The notes below the pieces were generated by a model. The model was not told the DNA's origin. It made no database searches and saw only the letters and a program-made list of their open reading frames with translations. Below are positions 36,001 to 46,939 of a DNA stretch of 64,000 nucleotides, piece after piece. The stretch comes from Isoetes taiwanensis (taxonomy: Eukaryota; Streptophyta; Lycopodiopsida; Isoetales; Isoetaceae), in the NCBI GenBank assembly GCA_021234155.1, contig JAJEKV010000344.1, positions 62,001-126,000 on the forward strand. Direction: 5' to 3'. Position numbers and translations under genes: made by a program. Position 1 is the first letter of the stretch, and every line of letters begins with the position of its first letter.

Positions 36001-36154
36001 GCAAGCTGTTATATTGGGCACATTCTAATGGCCACTTTTAGTTTTCGTGTTCTTGATGTTCTTTTTTATGGTTTTACATTGATGCTTTATCCTTCTCTAG
36101 ATGTCGCGTTTTTTTTTTTATGGACCTTTTTTGTTGGGTGGTCTTTGTTTATTT

Positions 36155-36660
36155 CCACCGTGATGGTGACATTCATGTCTATTTATTATCTTTAGTGATG
36201 TTGTAAATACCATTGTCTAGCATTATTTTTGCAATGCATATTTCTTTTTACATGATTGTTATCCACCCGTTGGGTGCCGCTTTTTTCCACCATGGTGGTG
36301 ATGCTATTTCCATCTGCGGGTGATGCTGTTCATTGTGCATTGTGCATTATGCTATCCTTATGCATCATTTGTCAGGGCATACATTTCTAGCTAACCGTTG
36401 AGCTCTTTGTTCACAGTGTATTGGGATATCATGGGTGCATTGTGCTATTATTATTTATCATATTTGCTATTTCGCTATGATTAGATGTGCGGATATTGCG
36501 TTTTTGCAATTTTGTGACATGAGTTTCTCTTGGACTATTTTTTGTGGGTGGCGTTGTTTCTTTCCCCCCCGATGGGGGGCGAATTTGTATTTATCCTGGT
36601 TTTTCTTCCACCCGCTGGGTGACGCTTTTTCTCCACCCTCGGGTGATGCTATCTCTCTTT
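36155..36660 (+). repeat. Cluster of CCACC..GGGTG mini-hairpins
   Basis: Examples: CCACCGTGATGGTG (36155), CCACCCGTTGGGTG (36263), CCACCATGGTGG (36287), CCACCCGCTGGGTG (36608), CCACCCTCGGGTG (36633). More occur at 37561, 37599 and 37619 in copy c, and at about 12959, 12997 and 13020 in copy a. Each can fold into a 4-5 bp stem and is often followed by ATGC. Confidence 0.7.
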
Positions 36661-37242
36661 TCATGTATTGTTGATTTCCTCATTACTAAGCTAGGCGCTC
36701 ACATCGATTTGAGTTGTTGTGCGACTTTTGCCGCCAGCCCCGTCATGCACATTCATTCGGCCCCTATCATTCGGCGTTCTTTTATATTTTACATTTCAAC
36801 AGGCGTTCTTATTTTTCTATCATGTCCCTTCCGATTGTCATTACGTTTTTGGTTCCTTTATCATGTCCACTATTGTCTTTTGCTTTAGTATTTCAGACCC
36901 TATATATGGCCCTAGCTTTATTTTTAATCCGTCACTTTACCTAGTCTACAACCTCTTCCTGTCATGATCTAGTAGTGCTCCTTCGATGTTTTTCTGCAGG
37001 TATCTCTGGCTGGATGCGCAGGAGGGGTTGGGGCACTTCTCCTCATTCTTGACTTGGAGTTCTATCTTGCGCTTTGGATTTCGATTTGATTTTGATTCAC
37101 CTTGCTGTCGTCTTCGCTCTCTCCACTCTTCCTTCCACACAAATGTCCTTTGCGACCCTACTCAACACCTGGAGGTTTCGCGTATTTTGGGTTTATAGTT
37201 AAGGAAGTCCTTTGGTAGTCGGGCGGTTTTGTGTCTTTCGCG

Positions 37243-37303
37243 AGTCCTTTCCCCGAATCCCATCGATCCAGAGGCCATCGGATCGTTATTCGGGGAAAGG
37301 ACG
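37243..37303. repeat. 15-bp-stem hairpin at repeat junction
   Basis: GTCCTTTCCCCGAAT (37244-37258) pairs perfectly with ATTCGGGGAAAGGAC (37288-37302) across a loop that itself contains CGATCC/GGATCG. It marks the join between the end of one repeat unit and the start of copy c. A similar end sequence occurs alone at 38163-38179. Confidence 0.8.
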
Positions 37304-38101
37304 AGCCCCTATATTAGGCTAGTTCCATTTCGAGGCGGTTATGGCGTCTTCTCCACGGCGGCATTTTCGCCCGTGCTCGTAGCTTCCCCCCCCTTCCCAC
37401 CCTCTTTGCGTGGGCGTGTCGCGTCTTTTCATTTGTATTAGTATTGGTCCTTGCTCTTTTTGTGGTTTTTCACTTGTGGGTGTCGCTTTTGCCTTGTTGC
37501 TGTTTCCTTGGCATTTTCCTGTGTTTTTCTATAAAACTGCTTGGCGATCTTTGTTTATTTCCACCTTGAGGGTGATGCATCTTTTATATCATGTTTTCCA
37601 CCGCTGGGTGATGCTTTTCCACCTTTTGCCGGTGGACGCTATCTTTTTTGTTACGCTCTTTTTTACGCCGATTTTTATGCCTTATCTCTTCCAGCTTTCT
37701 TGATGCGGATTCTTTTTATGGCTAGGCTTGTTTCTCTGACTCTTTACGGGTGTTTTTTGAGTTTTTTGGTCTTACAGGATTTCGCTATCTTCCACCGGCT
37801 TTTGGGGTCCTGCTGGTTTCCGTTCGTCATCCTCGTTGTTACATGGGGTTTTTAGCGGTTGTTTGGGGTCGTGCTTCGGTTTGCCTTCGCTCGTCAGGTT
37901 TCTCTCGTTTCTCTAGGCACCACATTCGAGGTTGGTGGCGACCATTTCTCATTAGGGTTTTCCTCAAAACCCGAAAAGGGCGGGTTTTTATCCCGATGAG
38001 AACTTGTCGCCATTGCCCTCTTATCATGCCTTAGCACATTTTTTCTTTTTGGGGTAGTCCGATATTGTTCCTATGTTCGCTACCCCTCTCTTCTTATACA
38101 T
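37257..38101 (+). repeat. T-rich repeat family, copy c
   Basis: Matches copy a (12661-13505) over its full length, including the GGGGTAG..CTACCCC hairpin and the end TTATACATTGTATCTCT. Unlike copy a, it then continues for 80 bases to the inverted start motif at 38163. Confidence 0.75.
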
Positions 38102-38180
38102 TGTATCTCTTCTGCTTGATGATGAATGACAAGCCTATCTCGGCGGTTTTGTGTCTCTCATGAGTCCTTTCCCAGAATGG

Positions 38181-39712
38181 ATCTAATAATTTCCATCTGG
38201 TGTTAAGGGAACTTGGGCCACTTCTATATATTGTAGGTGAAATTGATCTTGCATTTGTATATACTAATGGTAAATTCAAGCAGAACCACATTGTTGTAAT
38301 CGTAAGGAGATCTGTGAGAGGTTTAAAAATCTTGGTTTGTCTGATTTTGATTATATGTCGCTGTAAGAACAAGCATAAGCCACCTCTGCCTAGTGTACAT
38401 GTCCCTGTGATTGTTGCAAGAGAGAGAGGAGGGATTGCTATGATTTTCCAGTCATTTGGAGTTATTGCACTTCACAATTCCTTCATTTCAAATAGAAGGC
38501 CACTTAATTTTAGTACATTTGTCTTTGTAAGAGCTTGCAAAATTTAAAGTTGGCTCCAAATGCATCATTCAAGGATTCAACAGTTAAAGCCTATGTACAC
38601 ACAAGTGTGATAGCTGGCGAGTGTTAGCAAACAAGTGTTTGCATAATACAAAACTAGATCCATATAGTTGTCTATGCCAAATTCAATTGTTCCTGTAGGC
38701 CAGCTATATCATATCATAAAGATATGCATGTTCTACTCGGATTGCCTTGGTGAATATGCAAGTTGTCTTGGTTTTTATGTATAATATTTTTTTTTTCTTT
38801 AGTTTGGGCAACAAGAAGCGGCAGAGGGTTCGTGGCAATGCTACTGTGAAATGAGACTTTGAAGCAATTTTAGAGTACCATGTTGCTGCCAGCTAGGGCT
38901 TTTGTTCACATGGATCACCTATAAGCATCCGATATCATCTAGTGCCGTGAAGTTTCAAGGAAATTCTAGGTGGGTTGTCGGTTACTGTAAGGCCAGTTAA
39001 AGCTCCAGGTTGATAATTCAAAATTGATGAAGCAGTCTGGGGCATCAATTTGTAGACTCTAAAACAGAATACTACACACAGATGTAATTCCAACAAGAAT
39101 TCTTATGGGCAAAATTTCTCTTCTGTTCAATCCGGGTAAGCAATTCGTTGACAATCATTGGTGAAGCATTGCTCCATGTGAATCTGAGTAATTCAAATTA
39201 GGATTTCGGCAAGATGAGTCTTGAAGATGTTCGATGTAGGCAAACCTTTATTTGGTAAATCGATTTTAATGATGAAATCCGGCTACATATCTAGAGATTC
39301 TGACTTATCAAAGAAGTTACTGGCATTAATTGAAAGACCCAAGTGTTTTAAACGGAATCCGGAATGGACACAGATTTGGCCATGGCTTTTCGTGCAGGTC
39401 AGCATTCGGAAGTTTCCTCCGTTTAACAATTTCATTTCGTCCCTCTTCCTTTTGTTAACTCCTTTTAATTTTCCTTTCAATGGTCCATTTTCGTTTATGT
39501 TGCTCCCTAGTAATCTTTGCCTTTTACCAATTTGCTTAACCAAAGGTCCCTTCTCGTTTTCTCACCTTGGTACTTCATCCCTTCATTTATTATTCTTCGG
39601 TCCATCATTTCTCCTTTTTTTTTCGTGCTGATAGTTATTTTTTGAGTCTCCTAGAGTTTTCTTAATGTTGGCACTATCAAATAAGCATAGGACACATGCT
39701 TCACCCAAATCT
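38181..39712. other. No supported gene
   Basis: Two plus-strand frames (38200-38547, 116 residues; 39221-39631, 136 residues) have no recognised domain; the second is hydrophobic and T-rich in its second half. They could be fragments of a repeat, but nothing supports calling them genes. Confidence 0.35.
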
Positions 39713-39835
39713 TGCCCTATAAGAGGCTTATGTTTTAGGTAAGTGCTCATGTTTTCCTCTAAGGTTTCAATAGTGCCCTATAAGAGGTTTATGTTTTAGG
39801 TAAGTGCTCATGTTTTCCTCTAAGGTTTCAATAGT
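39713..39835 (+). repeat. 61-bp two-copy tandem duplication
   Basis: TGCCCTATAAGAGGTTTATG through CTCTAAGGTTTCAATAG is present at 39713 and again at 39774 with almost no differences, so it is recent. Confidence 0.85.
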
Positions 39836-40011
39836 ACGAAGTTTAAATTTCTTCCACCAAAATTGCTTTGGTGCTTTCCTACAAAAGCGACTGTTGGATC
39901 GAGTTTAGTGGTAGTCGCATTGTAGTTTAGATGATACAAGTGGTGCTTGCTACAAACTGATCAATTATAGTTAATGGTTTAATATTCTTATAATTGTTTC
40001 CCTAAGATTTA

Positions 40012-40440
40012 AGAATATGAAATACGGGGGCTCGAACCTCTATCAAAATAACTCAATGTTCCAATAAGGCTACTTTAACCATTATATTCAGTGAACTAAT
40101 GTGATTATTTTTTATCTTGAATCTATGTTTTTTTTATAACAACCCATTCGATTGTTTTAGGGATATATGGTCTATGGTTTCAGGAATTGTTTTTTTTTAC
40201 ATCCATATCAAATCCTCCCGGAACCCCCTGTTATTTTACTACATATTCTAAACGAAGTGCATACCACAGTCATCGGATTCGTCGATTTCATGGCCCAGAT
40301 CGTATGTTGGGGCCTCTGGGCACCTCCTGTTTTGTTTATAGTCATTTATGATTTGAGGCGCCTATGCTTTTTAAATATGAAATACGATTTCGCCTAAGGT
40401 TTTGAGGGAATATCGAACCTCTATACGGCTTTGCCTAAGA
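40012..40440 (-). mobile_element. tRNA-derived SINE-like element, copy 1
   Basis: Read on the minus strand, the unit has a tRNA-like head with an A-box-like TTAGTTCACTG and a B box AGGTTCGAGCCCCCG. The body contains TTAGGCGAAATCGTATTTCA and CCCAGAGGCCCCAACATACG. It shares its body with copies at 40446, 44049 and 44530. The short open frame at 40167-40397 is part of the repeat. Confidence 0.55.
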
Positions 40441-40445
40441 TTTTA

Positions 40446-40664
40446 GAATATGAAATACGGGGGCTCGAACCTCTATCAAAATAACTCAATGTCCTAATAA
40501 GACTATGTTAACCAATATATCCAGTGAGTTAATGTGATTATTTTTCATCTTGAATCTATGTTTTTTTTTTTATATATATCAACCCATTCAATTGTTTTAG
40601 GGATATATGGACTATGGTTTCAGGAATTGTTTTTTTTTTACATCCATATCAGATCCCCCTGGAA
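40446..40664 (-). mobile_element. tRNA-derived SINE-like element, copy 2 (partial)
   Basis: Same head (GAGGTTCGAGCCCCCGTATT read on the minus strand) and part of the body as copy 1. It stops at CCCCCTGGAA, where the ABCC intron sequence of the palindrome's left arm begins. Confidence 0.55.
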
Positions 40665-42856
40665 AGAGTTTTAGAAACTTTTCTTGCCTCTATGTAGAAA
40701 GGAAGATCTTACCTTTATCTTTTCTTTTCATCTTTTTACTAAAGGAAGATAGAGCTAAATCATATAAAAAAATTGATTGTAGAAAGGTTCTCCCTATGAT
40801 ACAAGCATCAGATACTAAAGAAGTTACAATCTATTAAATGTTGATTGCCTTGCAGGTGATGCAAGAAGGCGGGGTCATGCAATCAGGAAAATATGCAAAG
40901 ATTTTTGAAAAGTGGGACATGTCTGGAGGCCCTAGTACTAGCCCACAACATTGCCATGGAGTCCATCTCCACGGTGGATCGAGAATGGAAAGGGGCAGAA
41001 TAAAGACGAGATTTTTAGAGTTACGCACTGCGGAATATAATACTAAAGGTGGGTCATCAAGCTTATTGATGTGGACCAAAGAGGTTTAGGCCGTGTTGGT
41101 TGGAAAGTATATTGGTTGTACTATACTAAGGCATTTGGTTGGCAAATTTTGTAGCATTGTTGTTAAGTGCACAAATAATATGGCAATCTATTCTTTGTGT
41201 TAAATGATTATTATTTTGGGCTGGTCAAACATCGAGTTTCATCACAATGTATTCAATCCTCTTCTCTTCATTGAAGTCTATGCTTACCTTGCCATAGGCT
41301 CACGGATATGCGTGGTCATACGTGTGGTAGTTATGAACATTCTGGGATTGAAGATAGCACAAATGTTCTTCTTTGATATGTTGCAACATTTATTACGTGT
41401 TTAATATTAACAAATTCCAAAATCCAAGCGGGTTGGAAACAAAGGAGCTCACGGGTGCAGCACCTCGTTAATGGTTTTGTACTTAATGGTGTTAATGTTT
41501 TTTTGTTAGGGCAGAAAGGGCCAATTTTTTTAAGATAACAACCAACACATAACTACCATTAACATTAATTGCTTTACAACCATTGGGTCCAACACATTTA
41601 AAATTAAAATCCCCTTAAACCCCCTTTGGTTTAGGTGCATATTCACACGGGGGTGACTTGGGCAACGAGCATTTGGATAGGCATATTCACCTTATTCCTT
41701 AATCTACACCGCACGTAATGTTCCTCGTTTGTGGGGTATGCAAGTACAAAATTTGCTATACTGTATAACAAGATTTGCAAAATACTATAAGATTTCAAGC
41801 AAAATACTATATGGTATTGATTTTGTACGTGCAAAATATAATTATAAGGGCTCTCGCTGCCCTACATCACCCCCCGTGTGAATATGCACCTAAACCAAAG
41901 GGGGTTTAAGGGGGATTTTAATTTAAATGTGTTGGACCCAATGGTTGTGTTAATTAATGTTAATGGTAGTTATGTGTTGGTTGTTATCTTAAAAAAAAAA
42001 TTGGGCCCTTCGGGCCCTAACAAAAACACCATTAAGTACAAAACCATTAACTGAGGTGCTGCACCCAGAGCTCCTTTGTTTCCAACCCGTTTGGATTTTG
42101 GAATTTGTTAATATTAAACACGAATAAATGTTGCAACATATCAAAGAAGAACATTTGTGCTATCTTCAATCCTGTAATGTTCATAACTACCACACGTATG
42201 ACCACGCATATCCAGGAGCCTATGGCAAGGTAAGCATAGACTTCAATGAAGAGAAGAGGATTGAATACATTGTGATGAAACTCTGATGTTTGACCAGCCA
42301 GCGAATAATCATTTAACACAGTAATAGATTGCCATATTATTTGTGCACTTAACAACAATGCTACAGCTTGCCAACCAAATGCCTTAGTATAGTACAACCA
42401 ATATACTTTCCAACCAACACGGCCTAAACCTCTTTGGTCCACATCAATAAGCTTGGATGACCCACCTTTAGTATTATATTCCCGAGTGTAACTCTAAAAT
42501 CTCGCCTTTATTCTCGCCCTTTCCATTCTCGATCCAATCGTGGAGATGGACTCCATGGCAATGTTGTGGGCTAGTACTAGGGCCTCCAGACATGTCCCAC
42601 TTTTCAAAATCTTTTGCATATTTTTTCGATTGCATGACCCCGCCTTCTTGCATCACCGCAAGGCAATCAACATTTAATAGATTGTAACTTCTTTAGTATC
42701 CGATGCTTGTATCATAGGGAGAACCTTTCTACAATCGATTTTTTTATATGATTTAGCTCTATCTTCCTTTAGTAAAAAGATGAAAAGAAAAGATAAAGGT
42801 AAGATCTTCCTTTCTACATAGAGGCAAGAAAAAGTTTCTAAAACTCTTTGCGATAA
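40664..42856. repeat. Large palindrome with ABCC exons on both arms
   Basis: The left arm (40664 to about 41655) is repeated in inverted orientation at about 41862-42856, with a spacer of roughly 206 bases. The arms carry intron sequence, the end of the ABCC first nucleotide-binding domain and the start of the second membrane domain. The shared sequence continues through non-coding DNA (TTTGGTTTAGGTGCATATTC) to the spacer. A retained intron means the duplication happened at the DNA level. Confidence 0.8.
40838..41406 (+). pseudogene. ABCC (MRP-type) transporter fragment, left palindrome arm
   Basis: An exon begins after a TTGCAG acceptor (about 40855) with VMQEGGVMQSGKYAKIFEKW, the end of NBD1 of ABCC transporters, where the family has VM..G.I.Q.GKY. 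After a frame change comes GRVGWKVYWLYYTKAFGWQ, then a second piece NPLLFIEVYAYLAIGS..GLKIAQMFFFDMLQHL, which is the start of the second membrane-spanning domain. Frameshifts and stops (for example TKEV-stop at 41088) make it non-functional. It duplicates 42047-42660 in inverted orientation. Confidence 0.75.
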
Positions 42857-43320
42857 AACATAAATCGATGCTTACCAAGATCAAGTCCGCTTTTATATAA
42901 GAACTCCACTTGATGTGTGACCAGCAACCTTGCTTTTGCCATTTAGAGCACCAAGTATGCATTCACGTGAGAAGAACAAAAAGCTTAAATCACAAGAAAT
43001 TATTACATTCAAAGAGAAATCATGCAAACAAGTATCCAAAAGATACTTGCATGAAATAATTGGGTTCCAAAAGATGAGCATCGACAAAGACTGAACACAT
43101 CATCAAGCGGTATATATCGCAGTCTTGATACTTCGCCCTTTGCCAATTGAATTCGTTTTTTCCGACCACCGCTAAGGTTTATACCTCGTTCACCTATCTG
43201 CCCGGTCTCCATATTCCATCAAGTCTAAGTCATGTTGTAGTGCATCAATGACCATATAGTTCTGTCTGGCCCATTCCATAGCGTTGTCTAAAAGAATTGG
43301 ACAATCAAGACCTTTGTGAT
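42047..43320 (-). pseudogene. ABCC (MRP-type) transporter fragment, right palindrome arm and beyond
   Basis: On the minus strand the order follows an ABCC protein. NBD1 sequence [17 protein letters not shown] (43315-43203) is followed by the ABC signature [11 protein letters not shown] and a Walker B remnant YIPLDDVFS (43204-43090). Then come ECILGALNGK and ADLILV at the exon end (about 42876), a GT donor and an intron of about 220 bases, VMQEGGVMQS (about 42650), and GRVGWKVYWLYYTKAFGWQ into membrane-domain sequence NPLLFIEVYAYLAIGSWI (42442-42047). Walker A and everything before it were not found, the acceptor AG has become GC, and there are frameshifts, so it is a pseudogene. Such proteins export glutathione conjugates and other organic anions, often into the vacuole; that is family knowledge, not shown here. 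Confidence 0.8.
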
Positions 43321-44048
43321 ACACCAGATGTAATAATGGTGGACCTAACCAACATGCCAAGCTTCCGATTCTCGAAAATTATATTGGTGTGAAGCAAGAA
43401 CTTCAACACCTTTGCTATCAAAAGCTCTAGGGCAAGGTAGTAGCCCCCCATATATCAAGTCCTCTCCGAACAATAATTTACAAACCGCTCTATTAGAATT
43501 TGGGCCAACATACATCACACACAATCGATAAAAGCTAATGGACCATTGAATGCTCGTTTATTCCAGAAGCACTTAAAAAGTGTTGATGAGACGGGATGAG
43601 AGCATCGGCCATTTCGACCGGAAAGAACAAATGTCGACTCTACGCCCTATCATTTATCGCCATCGAAGGATACTTGCCAATGAGCGCCTTCCTTGTCGTG
43701 GTACACATAAATTTGGCACCGGATGAAACCGATTCCTTCAGAGCGTTCCTTGCATTAGTCCTATGGGGGGAAGCAGATCCGATGGGGCTCCCCGAAAACC
43801 TAGACTTCAATGAGCGATCGTTGTATGTCCCCTTGGTTCTTTTTGGTCTTTCTAATATTAACTTAATATTTGAAACCTAAACTAAAAAAACATGCAAACA
43901 ATAAAAGCCCCACAACCACACGATTTTCCCTCTTCTTTAAAATCAATGGCTAACAAATGGATGCACTCTAGAAATACCGTTTAGTACGTCCACGTGAATA
44001 CGCCCCTGAAATCATATGAAAACCATGCCAAAAAGCGTATAAAATCAC
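43321..44048. other. No clearly supported gene
   Basis: A 94-residue plus-strand frame (43596-43880) with FIAIEGYLPMSAFLVVVHIN lies here in a GC-richer patch. I do not recognise it, and it has no partner exons nearby. It may be a fragment of another gene or chance. Confidence 0.3.
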
Positions 44049-44515
44049 AAAAAAAACCCCCTGTTATAATGCTAGATATTCTAAATGAGGTGCATCCTGG
44101 ACTATCACAGTTGTCGGATTCGTCGATCCTACGGTCCAGATCGTATGTTGGAGCCTCTGGGCACCTCTCGTTTCGCTTATAGTCATTTATGATTTGAGGT
44201 GCCTATGATTTTCAAATATGAAAAATGATTTCGCCTAAGGTTTTGAGGAAATATCAAACCTCTATACGGCTTTGCCTAAGATTTTAGAATATGAAATACG
44301 GGGGCTCGAACCTCTATCAAAATAACTCAATGTCCTAATAAGACTACTTTAACCAATACATCAGTGAGCTAATGTGATTATTTTTTATCTTGAATCTATG
44401 TTTTTTTTTTTTTTTATAACAATCCATTCAATTGTTTATGGATATATGGTCTATAGTTTCAGGAATTATTTTTTTACATCCATGTCAGATCACCCTGGAA
44501 CCCCTTGTTGTTGCA
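44049..44515 (-). mobile_element. tRNA-derived SINE-like element, copy 3
   Basis: Closely similar to copies 1 and 2, including GAGGTTCGAGCCCCCGTATT (44297-44316, read on the minus strand). It is joined head-on to copy 4 with about 20 bases between, so 44049-44925 is an imperfect palindrome. Confidence 0.55.
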
Positions 44516-44529
44516 TCTCGTTTAGAAAC

Positions 44530-44925
44530 AATAACATGGAGTTCCATGGGGATTTGATATGGATATAATTCTTGAAACCATAGGCCATATCCCTAAAATA
44601 AATGAATGGGATGTTATAGAAAAAACATAGATTTAAGATAAAAAAAACAATCACGTTAGCTCACTGGTTAGATTGGTCAAAGTAGTCTTACTAAGACATT
44701 GAGTTATTTTGGTAGAGGTTCGATATAGAGGCTCGATATTCCATCAAAACATTAGGCAAACACGTACTTCACATTTTAAAATCATAGACGCCCCCAATCA
44801 TAAATGATCATAAGCGAAATGAAAGGTGCCTAGATACGATCTAGGCCATAGGATCGATGGATCCGACGACTGTGGCAATCCAAGGTGCATCTCGTTTAGA
44901 ATATGTAGCACAATAAGAGAGGAAA
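44530..44925 (+). mobile_element. tRNA-derived SINE-like element, copy 4
   Basis: Inverted relative to the other copies. The head at 44654-44735 is the clearest: A box GTTAGCTCACTGGTTAG and B box GAGGTTCGATATAG at tRNA-like spacing. The body ends near TCTCGTTTAGAATATGTAG. Confidence 0.6.
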
Positions 44926-45893
44926 TATTGCAGCAGATGTTATTATAAGCAAAACATGCAGTGTTTATAGTAGTAGCTTCTCTTAAAGGCACAACTTCCA
45001 CCAGTTCATGAATAAGTATATTACTGCAAGCGGAGGATGCAGTGATGATTCTTTGGACCCATGTAGTAAGAGACGAAAGTCATGGGTGCATGATTTAATT
45101 GAAGTGTTCAAAAATGGAAATAGGGCATGGATTAAGAGGTGACATAGTAAGAAGAGCATCTATCCCATATAGAAACCTCATCGAGAGGCATAGAACATTG
45201 TCATGACATGGCTGTATAGGCAATGCAACCTGAGTAGTTGCAAATGCAGCACCTTGCAACAGAAATGCTCCTAAATTCATAGTCCTTCAACATGTCGCCA
45301 ACCATCTCTAACATTCAAGGTAGAGTGACTATGTGTAGTAGTAAAAAAATTCAGCATCAACTTGTCCTGACCTGTTCCACACTGCATCTTGGACATCATG
45401 GCTAGAAACTAGTCCTGCCATGCTGGCTCTTTTGCCCCATGCAAGGTGAGCCAATAATTCGATTAGCGAAGCAAAATGATCTTATTCAAGAAATGATATT
45501 ATTCAAGAAATCCTGAGTTCTCTTGACCAATGGCAGATGACATCTTGTGTAGCTCATTTTCATACAATGGAATAATAATATATACAAAGCATTAATGTGG
45601 CTTTGTCCTAGTGACAAATATAAAAGATCAAAACCTTAGTTTCTGATAGCGACAAAGACCAAGAAAGAGTAAGGTTGAGATTTGCTACCTCAAGAATGGC
45701 GATCTTTAGTGTTTAAAAAACTAGTGGTAATCTAGACTTGCACATACTCACTGGCTTTGCAACTCGTAGTAATGCATTTCATGTTGTCAGCATCATTGTT
45801 TCGTGCTCTTCGCGAGATGTCAAAAAAAGTAACAAAACTACATACCTTATAAAATGTTTGGAGAGGCTAGAAAAATGCAGCTTCTGGTTTTCA
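44926..45893. other. No supported gene
   Basis: AT-rich DNA with only short frames on both strands (for example 45095-45280 minus) and no recognised domain or repeat. Confidence 0.4.
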
Positions 45894-45967
45894 GGCCTAT
45901 TAGCTCAGTTGGTTAGAGCATTGTGCTAATAACGCGAAGGTTGCAAGTTCGACACTTGCATAGGCTA
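45894..45967 (+). tRNA. tRNA-Ile (anticodon AAU), diverged
   Basis: It folds as a cloverleaf. The acceptor GGCCTAT pairs with ATAGGCT (first pair G-U), with discriminator A at 45967. The D arm is GCTC..GAGC with the A box TAGCTCAGTTGG. The anticodon loop is CTAATAA with anticodon AAT, on a stem TTGTG/CGCGA that includes two G-U pairs. The T arm is GCAAG TTCGACA CTTGC. No intron is present. Relative to the usual plant tRNA-Ile(AAU), the anticodon and T stems carry several changes, mostly compensated, so it may be functional but diverged, or a recent pseudogene. Confidence 0.85.
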
Positions 45968-46939
45968 TTAGATTTTAACGAGTAAGCCCATTGGATTTCT
46001 TTGCTGCAAGCTTTGTTCTTTTTAAGGGTTAGGAACTTGGCAATCGCTTCGCCAACAAAATAGGTATGGTTTCACAAATAGAAGATTCGTTGTGTTAGAT
46101 AAGGATTTGTGGCTTCAATATTAACCTTATCCGAAGTTTTTCTTCAAGATCTTAGTTGTTTAGATCTACAGGAGCTGATTTCTCGAAAGAAAGGCATGAA
46201 TCTATGGATGCTAAAACTTAAGGAGCTGATTTCTCCAAAGAAAGGCATGAATCTATTGGTCCTTCCTGTTAGATAACATTCGTAATCTACATAACGAATA
46301 TATGCATATTTGAAATAAACTTTCAATCCAAGTCCTCCATATCTAGCATAATAACAGGGGGTTTGTTTTATATTTTTGGATTCCAAGGTGGGGAGACTCG
46401 TGATGCGACGGGCATTTGTGCAAGATTTTTGCCATATTTTTTATGCTAAGGTTTTATCACCAGATTCCTTGGATGGGGACCTCCGTCCATCTTCCTTTAT
46501 CATTTCTCCTCTATTTATAGCTTCATTTTTCTCTCTGGACCTTTCATCAATTTTCTCTTGAGCTTCTATCTGTACATGCGCTTGTTGATCCAGTCTCATC
46601 TCCTGCCAATTCTCATCTCCTACTACCAGGTATGGTTTACTTTGTTCTCATCTCCTACTACCATGTATGGTTTACTTTGTTCTCATCTCCTACTGGTTTA
46701 CTTTGTTCGGATCTGATTTGTTTGTATTCGGATATTGATTAACATGGAGCAATTGGACATAAGGCTCACACATAAAACTTGCCTACTAGCGCATGTTACA
46801 CTGTAATGAAGCAACTTCGACAAAAAGTCGATTTGACAAGAGAACATTTTTTTGCTTTTTCATATTTTAAACTTGAAAAACGAATGAGTCTTTTGTTTTG
46901 TCCTTTGCCCCCTTTTCAAAATAAAGAGCTATTCATTCG
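45968..46939. repeat. Short tandem duplications downstream of the receptor kinase
   Basis: Two local repeats: GGAGCTGATTTCTCGAAAGA at 46171 recurs at 46222 (period 51), and TTCTCATCTCCTACTACCA with GTATGGTTTACTTTG recurs three times at 46611-46705. No gene is supported. The end of this stretch is the 3' flank of the kinase gene. Confidence 0.7.

Larger units (their letters stand above)
30073..38180 (+). mobile_element. T-rich, ORF-poor repeat block (unclassified large element or composite)
   Basis: Begins with the same AATCCCATCGATCC..CATTCTGGGAAAGGAC start as the repeat inside the pogo transposase (12661) and ends at 38163-38179 with GTCCTTTCCCAGAATGG, the inverted form of that start. Eight kilobases are strongly T-rich on the plus strand; the frames present are short, hydrophobic and typical of T-rich sequence, with no retroelement or transposase domain. 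Segments near 30985-31090 and 37000-37110 (CACTTCTCCTCATTCT.., TTTCGATTTGATT) are direct repeats of each other. A second start copy lies at 37257. The best guess is a large non-autonomous retroelement derivative or two related elements side by side; the class is unknown. Confidence 0.45.
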
